From NCBI RefSeq assembly GCF_001428005.1, contig NZ_LMSB01000005.1, forward strand, positions 1,824 through 65,823: DNA of 64,000 bases. Reading direction: 5' to 3'. The notes under the pieces were generated by a model that saw only the letters and a program-made list of their open reading frames with translations, searched no databases and was not told the DNA's origin. This DNA is from Arthrobacter sp. Soil736. GTDB lineage: Bacteria; Actinomycetota; Actinomycetes; Actinomycetales; Micrococcaceae. The translations under genes and the position numbers were made by a program. Of this stretch, positions 45,656 to 55,600 are shown piece by piece. Positions within the stretch are counted from its first letter, which is position 1. Each line of letters opens with the position of its first letter.

Positions 45656-47005
45656 TTAGACGCGGACCTGGCCCTCGCCCTGCACGATCCACTTGGTGGT
45701 GGTCAGTTCGGTCAGGCCCATCGGTCCGCGGGCGTGCAGCTTTTGCGTGGAGATGCCGACTTCGGCACCCAGACCCAATTCGCCGCCGTCGGTAAAGCGC
45801 GTGGACGCGTTCACGATGACCGCCGCAGAGTCGATTTCCGCTATGAAGCGCTCAGCGTTCGCGAGGTCGTTGGTCAGGATCGCCTCCGTGTGGCCCGAGG
45901 ACCAGGTGCGGATGTGCTTCACGGCGTCGTCCAGGCTGTCCACCATGGCGACGGCAAGGTCCAGGTCCATGTACTCCGTGGCCCAGTCCTCGTCCGTAGC
46001 GGGCACGGACTCCACTGATGCGGGAAGGGCGGCACGGATCCGGTCATCGGCGTGCAGCCGGACGCCGGCCTTGGTGAGGGCGGCAGCCACCGCGGGAAGG
46101 ACAGTGGAACCAGAATGGACCAGCAGCGTTTCCACCGTGTTGCAGACGCTGGGCCGCTGCGTCTTGGCGTTGAGGAGGATCTCCACGGCCATGTCTTCGC
46201 TGGCGGATTCGTCGATAAAGATGTGGACGTTGCCCTCACCCGTTTCGATAACGGGAACCGAAGAGTTGTTCACGACCGTCTGGATCAGCTCCCGGCCGCC
46301 GCGGGGAATCAGCACGTCCACGCGCCCGCGGGCGCGCATCAGGACGTTGGCCCCTTCGCGGCCGTACTGGTCAACCGTCTGCACGGCGTCGGCGGGCAGC
46401 CCCACAGACTCGAGGGCCTCACGAAGCACCGCGATCAGCGCCTCGTTGGTGGCAGCCGCGGCGGTGCCGCCGCGAAGGATGACCGCGTTGCCGCTCTTCA
46501 GCGCCAGACCCGCGATGTCCACGGTCACGTTCGGGCGGGCTTCATAAATGGCCGCCACAACTCCCAAGGGGACGTTGACCTGCCGCAGGCGAAGGCCGTT
46601 GGGCAGCGTCTGGCCGCGGACAACGTTGCCCACGGGATCGGGCAGGCCGGCCAGGTTCTCGAGCGCGCCGGCGAGGGCCTCGATCCGGGCGTCGTTCAGG
46701 GTCAGGCGGTCCAGAAGGGCCGCCGAGGTACCGTTCGCTCGGCCGGCCTCAACGTCTTTGGCGTTGGCGGCCAGGACCTGAGCCCTGCGGTCCAGCAGGG
46801 CTGCCCCAATGGCGCGGAGCCCCCGGTCCTTCAAGGCCCGGTTTGCGCGGCCCATGCTGCGGGCAGCCTGGCGGGACCGGTCAGCGATCGCGTAGACGGC
46901 CGCCTCCACCTCAGCCGGCGGCTGGGCGTTTTCCGGCATGGAAGGTACCTGCGTAGCGTCTTTGGATGTTTCAGCTGCTTGGTTCATCAGTGCCTCAGTC
47001 ATCAT
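45656..47005 (-). CDS. proA: Glutamate-5-semialdehyde dehydrogenase
   Basis: This 449-aa NADPH-dependent enzyme reduces gamma-glutamyl phosphate to the semialdehyde, the second step of proline synthesis. The catalytic Cys is in RPSVCNTVETLL. The domain order and IYEARPNVTVDIAGL, PRGGRELI and ASTRFTDGGELGLGAE are standard ProA. The first ~28 residues are an unconserved lead, and the true start may be one of the internal Met codons. It follows proB by 23 bp. Confidence 0.95.
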   Translation of the reverse strand: MMTEALMNQAAETSKDATQVPSMPENAQPPAEVEAAVYAIADRSRQAARSMGRANRALKDRGLRAIGAALLDRRAQVLAANAKDVEAGRANGTSAALLDRLTLNDARIEALAGALENLAGLPDPVGNVVRGQTLPNGLRLRQVNVPLGVVAAIYEARPNVTVDIAGLALKSGNAVILRGGTAAAATNEALIAVLREALESVGLPADAVQTVDQYGREGANVLMRARGRVDVLIPRGGRELIQTVVNNSSVPVIETGEGNVHIFIDESASEDMAVEILLNAKTQRPSVCNTVETLLVHSGSTVLPAVAAALTKAGVRLHADDRIRAALPASVESVPATDEDWATEYMDLDLAVAMVDSLDDAVKHIRTWSSGHTEAILTNDLANAERFIAEIDSAAVIVNASTRFTDGGELGLGAEVGISTQKLHARGPMGLTELTTTKWIVQGEGQVRV

Positions 47006-47028
47006 TCAAGTCTAGGCGAGTCGGCCCG

Positions 47029-48180
47029 CTAGACCAGAACCAGGTCATCAACGTGAACAACTTCACGGTCGAAGCCCCGCCCCAGCGACTCCCCCAGCTC
47101 CACCGTGGAACGGCCCAGCATCTGCGGCAGTTCCGCCGACGAATAGTTCACGAGGCCGCGGGCAATAACGGTGCCTGCCGCGGAAACCATTTCGACGGCG
47201 TCGCCGGCTTCAAAGGTGCCCTCAACGGCCGTGATCCCCGCCGGGAGCAGCGAGGTGCGGTTGTCCCGCACAGCCCGCACGGCGCCGTCGTCAAGAATCA
47301 GCCGGCCCTCTACGTGCGCGAGGTGGGCGAGCCACATCATGCGCACGGACTTGCGTCCGCTGTTGACGGAGAACCAGGTTCCCACGTCTTCGCCGGCAAG
47401 GGCCGCGGCCGCATTGGCGGTGGACGTCACGAGCGCCGGGATGCCGGAATCTGCAGCCATCGTGGCCGCTTCCACCTTTGTCTGCATGCCGCCTGTTCCC
47501 ACCCCGGCCTTGCCGGGGCTGCCGATGGACACACCTTCAAGGTCCTGCGGGCCGTCAACCTGCGGGATCCGTTTGGCGCCCTTCGAAGGCGGCCCGTCAT
47601 AAAGGGAGTCGACGTCGGACAGCAGCACAAGCGCATCGGCGCGAACCAGGTGGGCGACGAGGGCCGAGAGCCGGTCGTTGTCGCCGAAGCGGATCTTGTG
47701 CGTCGCGACGGTGTCGTTCTCATTGACCACGGGCACAACGCCGAGGTTCAGCAGACGGTTCAGTGCGCGGAACGCGTTCTGGTGATGGCTTCGCCGCATC
47801 AGGTCATCTGCGGTCAAAAGCACCTGGCTCACGGTCACGCCGTGGGCACCGAAGGCCTGGGTGTAGCGGGCCATGAGCAGGCCCTGGCCCACACTGGCGG
47901 CTGCCTGCTGGGTGGCAAGGTCACGCGGACGCTTTGCCAGGCCCAGGGGCGCCAGTCCTGCCGAGATCGCACCGGAAGAAACCAGGATGATTTCAGTTCC
48001 TTCGTTGCACTTGGCGGCCAGCGCGTCCGAGAGTTCGGTCAGCGCTTCCTCTGAGATTCCGCCCTTAATGCTCGTAAGAGACGACGATCCTACCTTGACG
48101 ACGATGCGGCGCGCCCTGGCGAGCATGCGGCGGTCGTCGGTTTTGGGTTCCTCGATGACAATTGCGGAATTATCGGTCAC
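47029..48180 (-). CDS. proB: Glutamate 5-kinase
   Basis: This enzyme phosphorylates glutamate for proline synthesis. The kinase domain shows VVKVGSSSLT, LVSSGAISAG, NENDTV and the GGMQTKVEAA motif; a C-terminal PUA domain follows from about 285. A GTG at 48180 starts the usual TDNSAIV N-terminus, but an ATG at 48201 overlapping the obgE stop is also possible. The GAGGAG site that overlaps the obgE end would suit translational coupling. Confidence 0.94.
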   Translation of the reverse strand: MTDNSAIVIEEPKTDDRRMLARARRIVVKVGSSSLTSIKGGISEEALTELSDALAAKCNEGTEIILVSSGAISAGLAPLGLAKRPRDLATQQAAASVGQGLLMARYTQAFGAHGVTVSQVLLTADDLMRRSHHQNAFRALNRLLNLGVVPVVNENDTVATHKIRFGDNDRLSALVAHLVRADALVLLSDVDSLYDGPPSKGAKRIPQVDGPQDLEGVSIGSPGKAGVGTGGMQTKVEAATMAADSGIPALVTSTANAAAALAGEDVGTWFSVNSGRKSVRMMWLAHLAHVEGRLILDDGAVRAVRDNRTSLLPAGITAVEGTFEAGDAVEMVSAAGTVIARGLVNYSSAELPQMLGRSTVELGESLGRGFDREVVHVDDLVLV

Positions 48181-48190
48181 GTGTGCGGGT

Positions 48191-49780
48191 TCACTCCTCA
48201 TTTTCGGTGTTCAGTCCACTCTCCTTGAGCGGCCGTGCGGCACGGCGCCCACTCACTGATTCAGTCCAGATGCCGGCTTTGCGCTCGGCTTCAAGCTCGG
48301 CCCGGGCCGCTGCCTTGGCGTCGCGGCGCTCTTGCTGTTCGTCGCGCTTCTGCCCGCGGGTGGGGCGGTCGCCGATGTCGGCAAAGCGGACGTCGGTACC
48401 ACGCGGCGAGGCGAGCAGCTCGGCGCCTGCCATCATGGTGGGCTCCCAGTCGAACACCACGCCGTCGTCCTCACCGATCACCACGGTGTCGCCGGGCTTG
48501 GCGCCCTGTTTGAACAGCTCGTTTTCCACGCCAAGCTTGGCGAGGCGGTCGGCGAGGTAGCCAATGGCTTCTTCGTTGGTGAAGTCGGTCTGCTTGACCC
48601 AGCGCACAGGCTTCTCGCCCAGGACTCGGAACAGCGGCTCCAGGTTCTTTTCCTCGCGGCGGATCCTGAATCCGGCCGCGTTCACGGCACGCGGACGCAG
48701 CACCGGAGCGTGGACCTTGGGCGGTGTAGCGGCCACCGCGTCACGGGCGGCCTTGACGATCTCGGCCATGGCGAAACCAAGCTGGCGCAGGCCCTCATGG
48801 CTTGTGGCTGAGACTTCGAAAACGCGATATCCCCGGGATTCCAGCTCAGGCCGGACAAATTCAGCCATGTCCTTGCCGTCCGGGAGATCCACCTTGTTCA
48901 AGGCGACCAGACGTGGCCGGTGGTTGAGCGGAACAACTTCGCCGTCAGTCCCGGCGTAGCTCATGTCAACGGCGTATTTTTCGAGCTCAGCTTCAATAAT
49001 TGCGAGGTCGGAGAGCGGATCGCGGTCAGATTCCAGCGTGCCGCAGTCCAAAACGTGCACCAAAGCCGCGCAACGCTCCACGTGGCGGAGGAAGTTGTGG
49101 CCCAGGCCCTTGCCTTCGCTGGCACCCTCGATGAGTCCGGGGACGTCGGCGATCGTGAACCGGACCTCGCCTGCCTGGACCACGCCGAGGTTGGGAATGA
49201 GGGTGGTGAAGGGGTAATCCGCAATCTTGGGACGGGCGGCGGACATTGCCGCGATGAGGCTCGACTTGCCTGCGGACGGGAACCCGACCAAGGCAATGTC
49301 GGCGATGGACTTGAGCTCCAGCACGATGTCGCTGGCGTCGCCCTCGATGCCCAGGAGGGCGAACCCGGGCGCGCGCCGCTTCTGCGAGGACAGCGAGGCG
49401 TTGCCCAGACCGCCCTGGCCGCCGCCCGCCGCAATAAACTCGGTGCCTTCGCCCACGAGGTCGGCAAGGACCTGGCCGTCCTTGGTCTTCACGACGGTGC
49501 CGTCGGGAACGGGAAGGATCAGCGTCTCACCGTTCTTGCCGCCTCGCCAGTCACCCATGCCGGGGCCGCCGTTGGTGGCATGCCGGTGGGGGGCGTGGTG
49601 GTAGTCCAGGAGCGTGGTGGTCTGCGAATCAACCCGCAGGATGACGTCGCCGCCGTCGCCGCCGTTACCGCCGTCGGGCCCGCCCAGCGGCTTGAACTTC
49701 TCACGGTGGACGGAGACACAGCCGTGGCCGCCGGTACCGCCGGATACGTGCAGTACTACCCGGTCTACAAAGCTCGCCAC
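48191..49780 (-). CDS. obgE: GTPase ObgE/CgtA
   Basis: This 529-aa essential GTPase acts in 50S assembly and stress control. The glycine-rich Obg fold is at 1-160 ([22 protein letters not shown]), the G domain has GFPSAGKSS and [16 protein letters not shown], and an OCT domain follows the G domain. The tail is charged ([16 protein letters not shown]). It lies downstream of rplU-rpmA, with a terminator between, and its stop overlaps the proB region. Confidence 0.97.
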   Translation of the reverse strand: MASFVDRVVLHVSGGTGGHGCVSVHREKFKPLGGPDGGNGGDGGDVILRVDSQTTTLLDYHHAPHRHATNGGPGMGDWRGGKNGETLILPVPDGTVVKTKDGQVLADLVGEGTEFIAAGGGQGGLGNASLSSQKRRAPGFALLGIEGDASDIVLELKSIADIALVGFPSAGKSSLIAAMSAARPKIADYPFTTLIPNLGVVQAGEVRFTIADVPGLIEGASEGKGLGHNFLRHVERCAALVHVLDCGTLESDRDPLSDLAIIEAELEKYAVDMSYAGTDGEVVPLNHRPRLVALNKVDLPDGKDMAEFVRPELESRGYRVFEVSATSHEGLRQLGFAMAEIVKAARDAVAATPPKVHAPVLRPRAVNAAGFRIRREEKNLEPLFRVLGEKPVRWVKQTDFTNEEAIGYLADRLAKLGVENELFKQGAKPGDTVVIGEDDGVVFDWEPTMMAGAELLASPRGTDVRFADIGDRPTRGQKRDEQQERRDAKAAARAELEAERKAGIWTESVSGRRAARPLKESGLNTENEE

Positions 49781-49851
49781 GGTGAATCTCCTCTGTGCTT
49801 AACCTGGCTGTCTTGGACACCCAAATTGATTGTAATGCGGTTAAAAGAACA

Positions 49852-49880
49852 GTGGAGCGGGCCATCATGGCCCGCTCCAC
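49852..49880 (-). terminator. Terminator between rpmA and obgE
   Basis: GTGGAGCGGGCC pairs perfectly with GGCCCGCTCCAC around a 5-nt loop; on the minus strand TGTTCTTTT follows. It should end or reduce the rplU-rpmA transcript before obgE. Confidence 0.8.
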
Positions 49881-49897
49881 CGGTTCAGATCTTGTTG

Positions 49898-50161
49898 TTA
49901 CTCTGCAGCTGCAGCAGCAACGATGTTCACGACTCGACGGCCGCGGCGGGTGCCGAATTCGACAGCGCCGGCCTGCAGTGCGAACAGGGTGTCGTCGCCG
50001 CCACGGCCAACGCCTGCACCGGGGTGGAAGTGGGTGCCACGCTGGCGGACGATGATCTCGCCTGCGGAAACTACCTGGCCGCCGAAGCGCTTGACGCCGA
50101 GGTACTGGGCGTTGGAGTCACGACCGTTGCGAGTGGAGCTCGCGCCTTTTTTATGTGCCAT
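49898..50161 (-). CDS. rpmA: Ribosomal protein L27
   Basis: This is an 87-aa large-subunit protein. It begins [19 protein letters not shown] and holds [27 protein letters not shown], the L27 signature. Its N-terminus reaches the peptidyl transferase centre. It lies 60 bp after rplU. Confidence 0.98.
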   Translation of the reverse strand: MAHKKGASSTRNGRDSNAQYLGVKRFGGQVVSAGEIIVRQRGTHFHPGAGVGRGGDDTLFALQAGAVEFGTRRGRRVVNIVAAAAAE

Positions 50162-50221
50162 TTGGAATGCCTGCCTTTAAATTCTGGGGAATCTGCTGAA
50201 AACCTGAACAGTAACCGGTGG

Positions 50222-50530
50222 TTACTTGATTCCGGTGATCTTGACCTTGGTCAGTTCCTGACGGTGACCCTGGCGCTTCTTGTAACCGGTCTTGTTCTTG
50301 AACTTCTGGATGACGATCTTCGGACCACGAAGGTCCTGAAGGATCTCAGCCGTAACAGTTACCTTGGCCAGGTCCGCAGCTGCGGAGGTGACCTTTTCAC
50401 CGTCCACCAGGAGCAGTGCGGGCAGCTCAATGGTGCTGCCAGCTCCACCGGCGACGCGGTTCAGGGTAACGAAGTCTCCAACGGAAACCTTCTCTTGGCG
50501 GCCGCCTGCGCGGACAATCGCGTACACCAC
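50222..50530 (-). CDS. rplU: Ribosomal protein L21
   Basis: This 102-aa large-subunit protein reads [19 protein letters not shown] to [14 protein letters not shown], the L21 pattern. The frame opens with GTG at 50542; the GTG at 50530 gives the usual 102-aa length and start, so I chose it. A ~190-nt leader precedes it. Confidence 0.97.
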   Translation of the reverse strand: MVYAIVRAGGRQEKVSVGDFVTLNRVAGGAGSTIELPALLLVDGEKVTSAAADLAKVTVTAEILQDLRGPKIVIQKFKNKTGYKKRQGHRQELTKVKITGIK

Positions 50531-50544
50531 TTGGGAACTCACTT

Positions 50545-50730
50545 CTCTCGACGTTTATTACTAGATTTGCGTGCGGAACCCGGGTCCAATTGTTTGGCCT
50601 GGCTCTCGCTGTGCCTCAACGCCGTGGATTCCCCGGGGGAACCCGTGAGCTATCCCAAGAACTATTCCGATTGGACGGTTCCCGGGGTCATAACCCAAGT
50701 GTTGGCGTAAGCACCGAAGATCTAGAATAC
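50545..50730 (-). promoter_or_regulatory. rplU leader with long-range helix
   Basis: The minus-strand leader has a TATTCT-type -10 near 50730. CCCCGGGAACC can pair, about 35 nt later, with GGTTCCCCCGGGG (two C bulged). Autoregulatory L21 leaders are known in other bacteria; this one is assigned by position only. Confidence 0.4.
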
Positions 50731-50830
50731 GCTAATTTTGCCTTCGGCCGCAAATGAGGCTGGTTTCGGCGGGTTGTCCGTGATAGGCGCCATAAGGACT
50801 GCCGCACCGACTTGCCGTTACCGTGCGCGA

Positions 50831-52456
50831 CTAGCTTACCGGGTCAGGCCGGTGTTCGCGGTCAGCGTGGTGGCGCGGCGCGTCGAAGAATTCCACCTCG
50901 TAGCGGCAGGACTGCCGGAAGGCGGTCAGCATGGCCTTCCGCTCGGCCGGTGACCCTGCGAGCCCCGCCGCGTCAGTAATGCCGATGGCCTTCCTCGTCG
51001 CGGCGGCGAAGTCCTCGTCGGCGTAGGTCCGCAGCCATTCGGCGTACGGGTGCCCGGCAGGCGCGCCGGCTGCAACGTATCGCGCGTGCAGGCTCTCCCC
51101 GACGTCGGCGTAGAGCCAGAAGCATGGCAGGACCGCGGCCACAAGAACTGCATAGCTGCCGGACACCGAAGCAGCCAGCAGGTGGTCCACGTAGGCCTTC
51201 GTCACGGGGCCCAATTCCGTCTGCACCGAACGGGTGCTGAGCCAGCTGCGGTGGAGCTCCGATTCGACTTCGAGGCACTGCTGCGCCGACCCGGCCCAGA
51301 ACAGCTGTTCGGATTCGGTGGGGGCCAGGGCGCTGGCCCGGGCCAGGACGCGCGAGTATCCGTTGAGGTAAATGGCGTCCTGGGCAAGGTAATACGCGAA
51401 TTCCTTTTCCGGAAGCGTGCCATCTGTCAGCCCCTTGATGAAGCCCAGGCCAAAGATCGCTTCGAGGTCGGGAGCGGCTTCGGCGCGGAGCAGCTCGGCG
51501 AAGGCGCCCTCCCGCTGCAGCGCTCCGGCGGTTGTCAGGCCCCCGGAAGTCAGGCCACCGGAAGGCAAGTGGTGGAAATGATTCACCGGTCCGTTGCCGC
51601 TGCCCACCTCCAGCTGCCCGGACGTGCGGAGGGCCCCGGCAAGCCACGGTTTGACGGTGCGCAGGGATTCTTCCCAGTCGCCCAGCCTCGCCTGCACCGT
51701 GGCCATGGCCGACGACAGCGAACATCCCGTGCCGTGGCTGTTGCGTGTTTGAATCCGCTCTCCGTCGACCACCACGACGTCAGCGGACAGCAGGCCCCCG
51801 GTGTTGACCAGGGCATCGGGGCAGTCATCGCCGTCGAGGTGCCCGCCTTTGACCAGGACGGTGGCCCCGGTTCCGGCCGCGAGCCGCTTGCCCTGCTCCA
51901 GCGCCTCGGGCCAGCTGGCGGCTTCAGGCTCGCCGAGCAGCATGCCCAGCTCCGCCAGGTTCGGGGTGATGAGGTCAGCCAGCGGAAGGAGCGCGCGGAG
52001 GGCCGCCTCGGCGGATTCCTGCAGCAGGCGGTCGCCGCTCGTGGCAACCATTACCGGGTCAAGGACCACGACGCCGGGGCGGACCTTCTCCAGCCAGCTG
52101 CGGACCGCGGTGATCACCTGCTCGTCACCGAGCATCCCGATTTTCACGGCATCGACGCTGATGTCGTCGCTGACGGCGTTCAGCTGCGCGGTCAAGAATG
52201 ACGCGGGCGGAACGTGGACGCCGCTCACCCCCCTGGTGTTCTGGGCGGTCAGGGCCGTGATGGCGGCCATTCCGTAGCCACCGCTGGCTGCGATGCTTTT
52301 CAGGTCGGCCTGGATGCCGGCGCCGCCCGACGGATCCGAGCCGGCGATGGCCAGGACACGGGGAACGTTCCGGGACGTGGCGACGTTCGTGTCGACGTCG
52401 CTGACGGCAGAAGTGGAGACGGCCGCAGGCGCGGGCAGGACAGATGCTGTAGACAA
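50831..52456 (-). CDS. thiD: ThiD-TenA fusion: HMP-P kinase and thiaminase II domain
   Basis: Residues about 35-300 form the HMP/HMP-P kinase (VLAIAGSDPSGGAGIQADLKSI, MVATSGDRLL and NSHGTGCSLSSA, the anion-hole Gly/Cys site). Residues about 315-535 are a TenA/thiaminase II domain with its Cys in VLPCFWLYADVGE. The fusion phosphorylates pyrimidine precursors and salvages them from degraded thiamin. The longest frame starts with an ATG that is inside the riboswitch end (GAAGGGATG). A TTG at 52456, 8 nt after AGGGA, is the better start. Confidence 0.93.
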   Translation of the reverse strand: MSTASVLPAPAAVSTSAVSDVDTNVATSRNVPRVLAIAGSDPSGGAGIQADLKSIAASGGYGMAAITALTAQNTRGVSGVHVPPASFLTAQLNAVSDDISVDAVKIGMLGDEQVITAVRSWLEKVRPGVVVLDPVMVATSGDRLLQESAEAALRALLPLADLITPNLAELGMLLGEPEAASWPEALEQGKRLAAGTGATVLVKGGHLDGDDCPDALVNTGGLLSADVVVVDGERIQTRNSHGTGCSLSSAMATVQARLGDWEESLRTVKPWLAGALRTSGQLEVGSGNGPVNHFHHLPSGGLTSGGLTTAGALQREGAFAELLRAEAAPDLEAIFGLGFIKGLTDGTLPEKEFAYYLAQDAIYLNGYSRVLARASALAPTESEQLFWAGSAQQCLEVESELHRSWLSTRSVQTELGPVTKAYVDHLLAASVSGSYAVLVAAVLPCFWLYADVGESLHARYVAAGAPAGHPYAEWLRTYADEDFAAATRKAIGITDAAGLAGSPAERKAMLTAFRQSCRYEVEFFDAPRHHADREHRPDPVS

Positions 52457-52460
52457 AGGA

Positions 52461-52543
52461 GACATCCCTTCGCCGGTGCTAACCGGACAGGTTCAACGGG
52501 TTTGGATCTCAGCCGGCACCTCGCGCGGCACCCCGTGTCAGTC
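52461..52543 (-). promoter_or_regulatory. TPP riboswitch
   Basis: On the minus strand the full THI element is visible: ACGGGGTGCC, then GGCTGAGATC, ACCCGTTGAACCTG, CCGGTTAGCACCGGCG and GAAGGGATG. It overlaps the ribosome site of thiD-tenA, so thiamin pyrophosphate likely blocks translation initiation. Confidence 0.95.
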
Positions 52544-52644
52544 CCCCAGCCTAGCCGCTAACACCGACGCCGGCACTGCGTTTCGGATTACGACAGCCGC
52601 CTCGTAAAGCAAACCGGCGTTAACCAACTGACCGGCTTTAACCA

Positions 52645-52684
52645 ACGGAGGCCGGTGCTGCAGCTGCAGCACCGGCCTCCGTTC
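52645..52684. terminator. 40-bp perfect palindrome after rne
   Basis: AACGGAGGCCGGTGCTGCAG is followed directly by its own reverse complement, with no loop. It lies 13 bp after the rne stop. It likely acts as a terminator or as a 3' stabilising hairpin; no T-tract follows. Confidence 0.7.
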
Positions 52685-52697
52685 ATGACGGGTCAGC

Positions 52698-55600
52698 TCA
52701 GAGTTCTGAGGCGGGAACGCCTACTCCGAGAATGATCGGTTCGCTGGCCGGCTTGGCGGCCGCCACCTTCTCCGCTTCAGGAGCCTTGGCCTCGTGCGAG
52801 TGGCCGGCGGCTGTTGCCGGAGCCGTCTCGTGGTGCTCCACAGACGTCTCGTTCGCTGCCCCCTGGGCCCGGCTGGCGCTGCGGTGGCGGCGCGGGCGGC
52901 GGGCCCGCGGCTGCAGGGCGGAGTGGTCCTCATAGCGGTCACCGCCGGACGACGAAGCTCCCGTTGCGGGACCTGCCGTCGCCGCAGCAGCCGGGGCTGC
53001 AGCGGCCGGGGCTGCAGCTGCCACTTCATCAGTTACCGGGGCGTTTCCCCCGGCGGAAGCCGCCGGCACGCCGAGGTGGGCGAACGCTTCCTCAAGCCGG
53101 TCCAGGGTCAGTGCCGGGGATTCCTTGGCGGGTTCGTCAGCGTGCTCAACAAACGGCAGCACCACTTTCTCGCCGCCAAAGGTCAGCACGGCACCCGGGC
53201 GGCCGGAAACGCTTTCCGTCTCGGGGGCACGGTGCACGACGGGGCTTTCCGGGGCGGCCGCGGCGGGCACGTCCGGACGGGCGGAGTCGCCGGTGCCGCT
53301 GTGGGCGGCATCCTCATGCAGGTGCGCGGCGTGGGCTGCGGCTGCAATGTTGGCAAGGGCTGCCCGGGTGGCCTCGGCCTTGGCATGGCGCTCAGCGTCG
53401 GTCGGCTCCGGGTGGACAGCAGCCGGCGCCGCCGGGGCGGCGTCCGACGAAACCTGCCCGCCCTTGCCGCGGCGGCGCTTCCGGTCGGTCCGCACAGGTG
53501 GCTGGGTTTCTGCACGGTGAACGTGGTGCTCCGCTGCCACGATGTTGGCGCGGCGGTGCTCAACGGGCTCGTCGTGGGTGACGACGCCGCGGCCGGCGCA
53601 CGTCTCGCACTGCTCCCCGAAGACTTCCAGCAGCCCGGTACCCATCCGTTTGCGGGTCATCTGGACGAGACCCAGCGAGGTCACTTCCGCCACCTGATGC
53701 TTGGTGCGGTCCCGGCCGAGGCACTCGACCATGCGCCGAAGCACGAGGTCGCGGTTCGACTCCAGCACCATGTCGATGAAGTCGATCACGATGATGCCGC
53801 CAATGTCGCGCAGGCGCAGCTGGCGGACCACTTCCTCGGCGGCTTCCAGGTTGTTCTTGGTGACGGTCTCCTCGAGGTTGCCGCCGCTGCCGGTGAACTT
53901 TCCGGTGTTGACGTCCACCACGGTCATTGCCTCGGTGCGGTCGATCACCAGCGAGCCGCCGGAGGGCAGGAACACCTTGCGGTCCAGTGCCTTGTGGATC
54001 TGCTCGTCAATGCGCCAGGCCGAGAAGATGTCCTGGTCCTTGGTCCACTTCTCGAGCCGGCCAACCAGGTCCGGAGCGACGTAGGTGACGTAGGCCTCGA
54101 TGGTGTCCCAGGCTTCATCGCCGGAGACGATGAGCTTGGAGAAGTCTTCGTTGAAGACATCCCGGACCACCTTGATGGTCAGGTCCGGTTCGCCGTAGAG
54201 GAGCTCGGGGGCGAGAACCTTGGTGGACTTGGCCTGGCCATCGATGCCCTCCCACTGGGCACGGAGGCGGTTGATGTCGTGCGTGAGCTCTTCCTCGGAG
54301 GCACCTTCGGCCGCGGTGCGGACGATGACGCCGGCGTCCTCCGGCAGGCGGTCCTTGAGGATCCGCTTCAGGCGGTTGCGTTCGACGTCGGGAAGCTTGC
54401 GGGAGATGCCCGTCATGGAACCGCCGGGCACGTACACGAGGTAGCGGCCGGGCAGCGAAATCTGGCTGGTGAGGCGGGCGCCCTTGTGGCCAACCGGGTC
54501 CTTGGTGACCTGGACCAGGACGGAGTCGCCGGACTTCAGCGCGTTCTCGATCCGGCGCTGCTTGCCCTCGAGGTTGACGGCTTCCCAGTTCACTTCACCC
54601 GCGTAGAGCACGGCGTTGCGGCCGCGGCCGATGTCAACGAAGGCCGCTTCCATCGACGGCAGCACGTTCTGGACCTTGCCCAGGTACACGTTGCCGATCA
54701 GGGAGTCCTGCTGCGTCTTGGACACGAAGTGCTCTGCCAGCACGCCGTCCTCAAGGACGCCGATCTGGATTCTGTCATCGCGCTGGCGCACGATCATCTG
54801 CCGGTCCACGGATTCGCGGCGGGCGAGGAACTCCGCTTCGGTGATGACGGTGCGGCGGCGGCCGGTGTCGCGCGATTCGCGTCGGCGCTGCTTCTTGGCC
54901 TCGAGCCTGGTGGAGCCCTTGACGGAGGTGACACGGTTGTTGACGGGCGCCTCGCTGATGGCGCGCGGCGCACGGACGCGGGTCACGGTGTTGGGCGGAT
55001 CGTCGTCTCCCCCACCGGTGAGTTCAAGGTCCTGGTCGCCACGGCGGCGACGACGACGACGGCGGGACGTCACGCCGTCGTCGGCCTGGCCCGCGATCTC
55101 TTCGTCGGCGTCGTCTGCCGCGTCGGCGCCTTCCGCGTCGGCTTCGGAGTCGTCGCGGTCCGTGATGTCGCGGTCAGCGCGGTTCCGGCCGCGGCGTCCG
55201 CGGCTGCGGCGGCGGCGGCGGCCACCGTCGTCCTCCTGCTCCTCCTCGTCGCCTTCGGCCTCGCCGGCCTCGGCGGCGGCCGGAGCGGCAGCCGGGCGGA
55301 TCACCTTGTTCAGATCCGGGGCCTGGAAGATGATCGACGTGACCGACGCCGGCTCCAGGAAAAGCGATCCCACCGGAACCGCTTCTTCAGATGCCTCTTC
55401 TTCAGATGCTTCGTCCGCAGCTTCCCCCTGGGCGCCTGCGGGCGCAGCGGCAGCCGTTGCCTCGGCCTGGATCTTCGACACGGTGGTCTCTTCAACCCGT
55501 GTTTGTGCTGCCGGGGCTTCCGGACCTGCGGCCGGGGCTTCCTCCGGCGCGGGCGTTTCTGCGGCAGCCGCTTCGGCTGTCTCTACGGTTTTCGGCTTGG

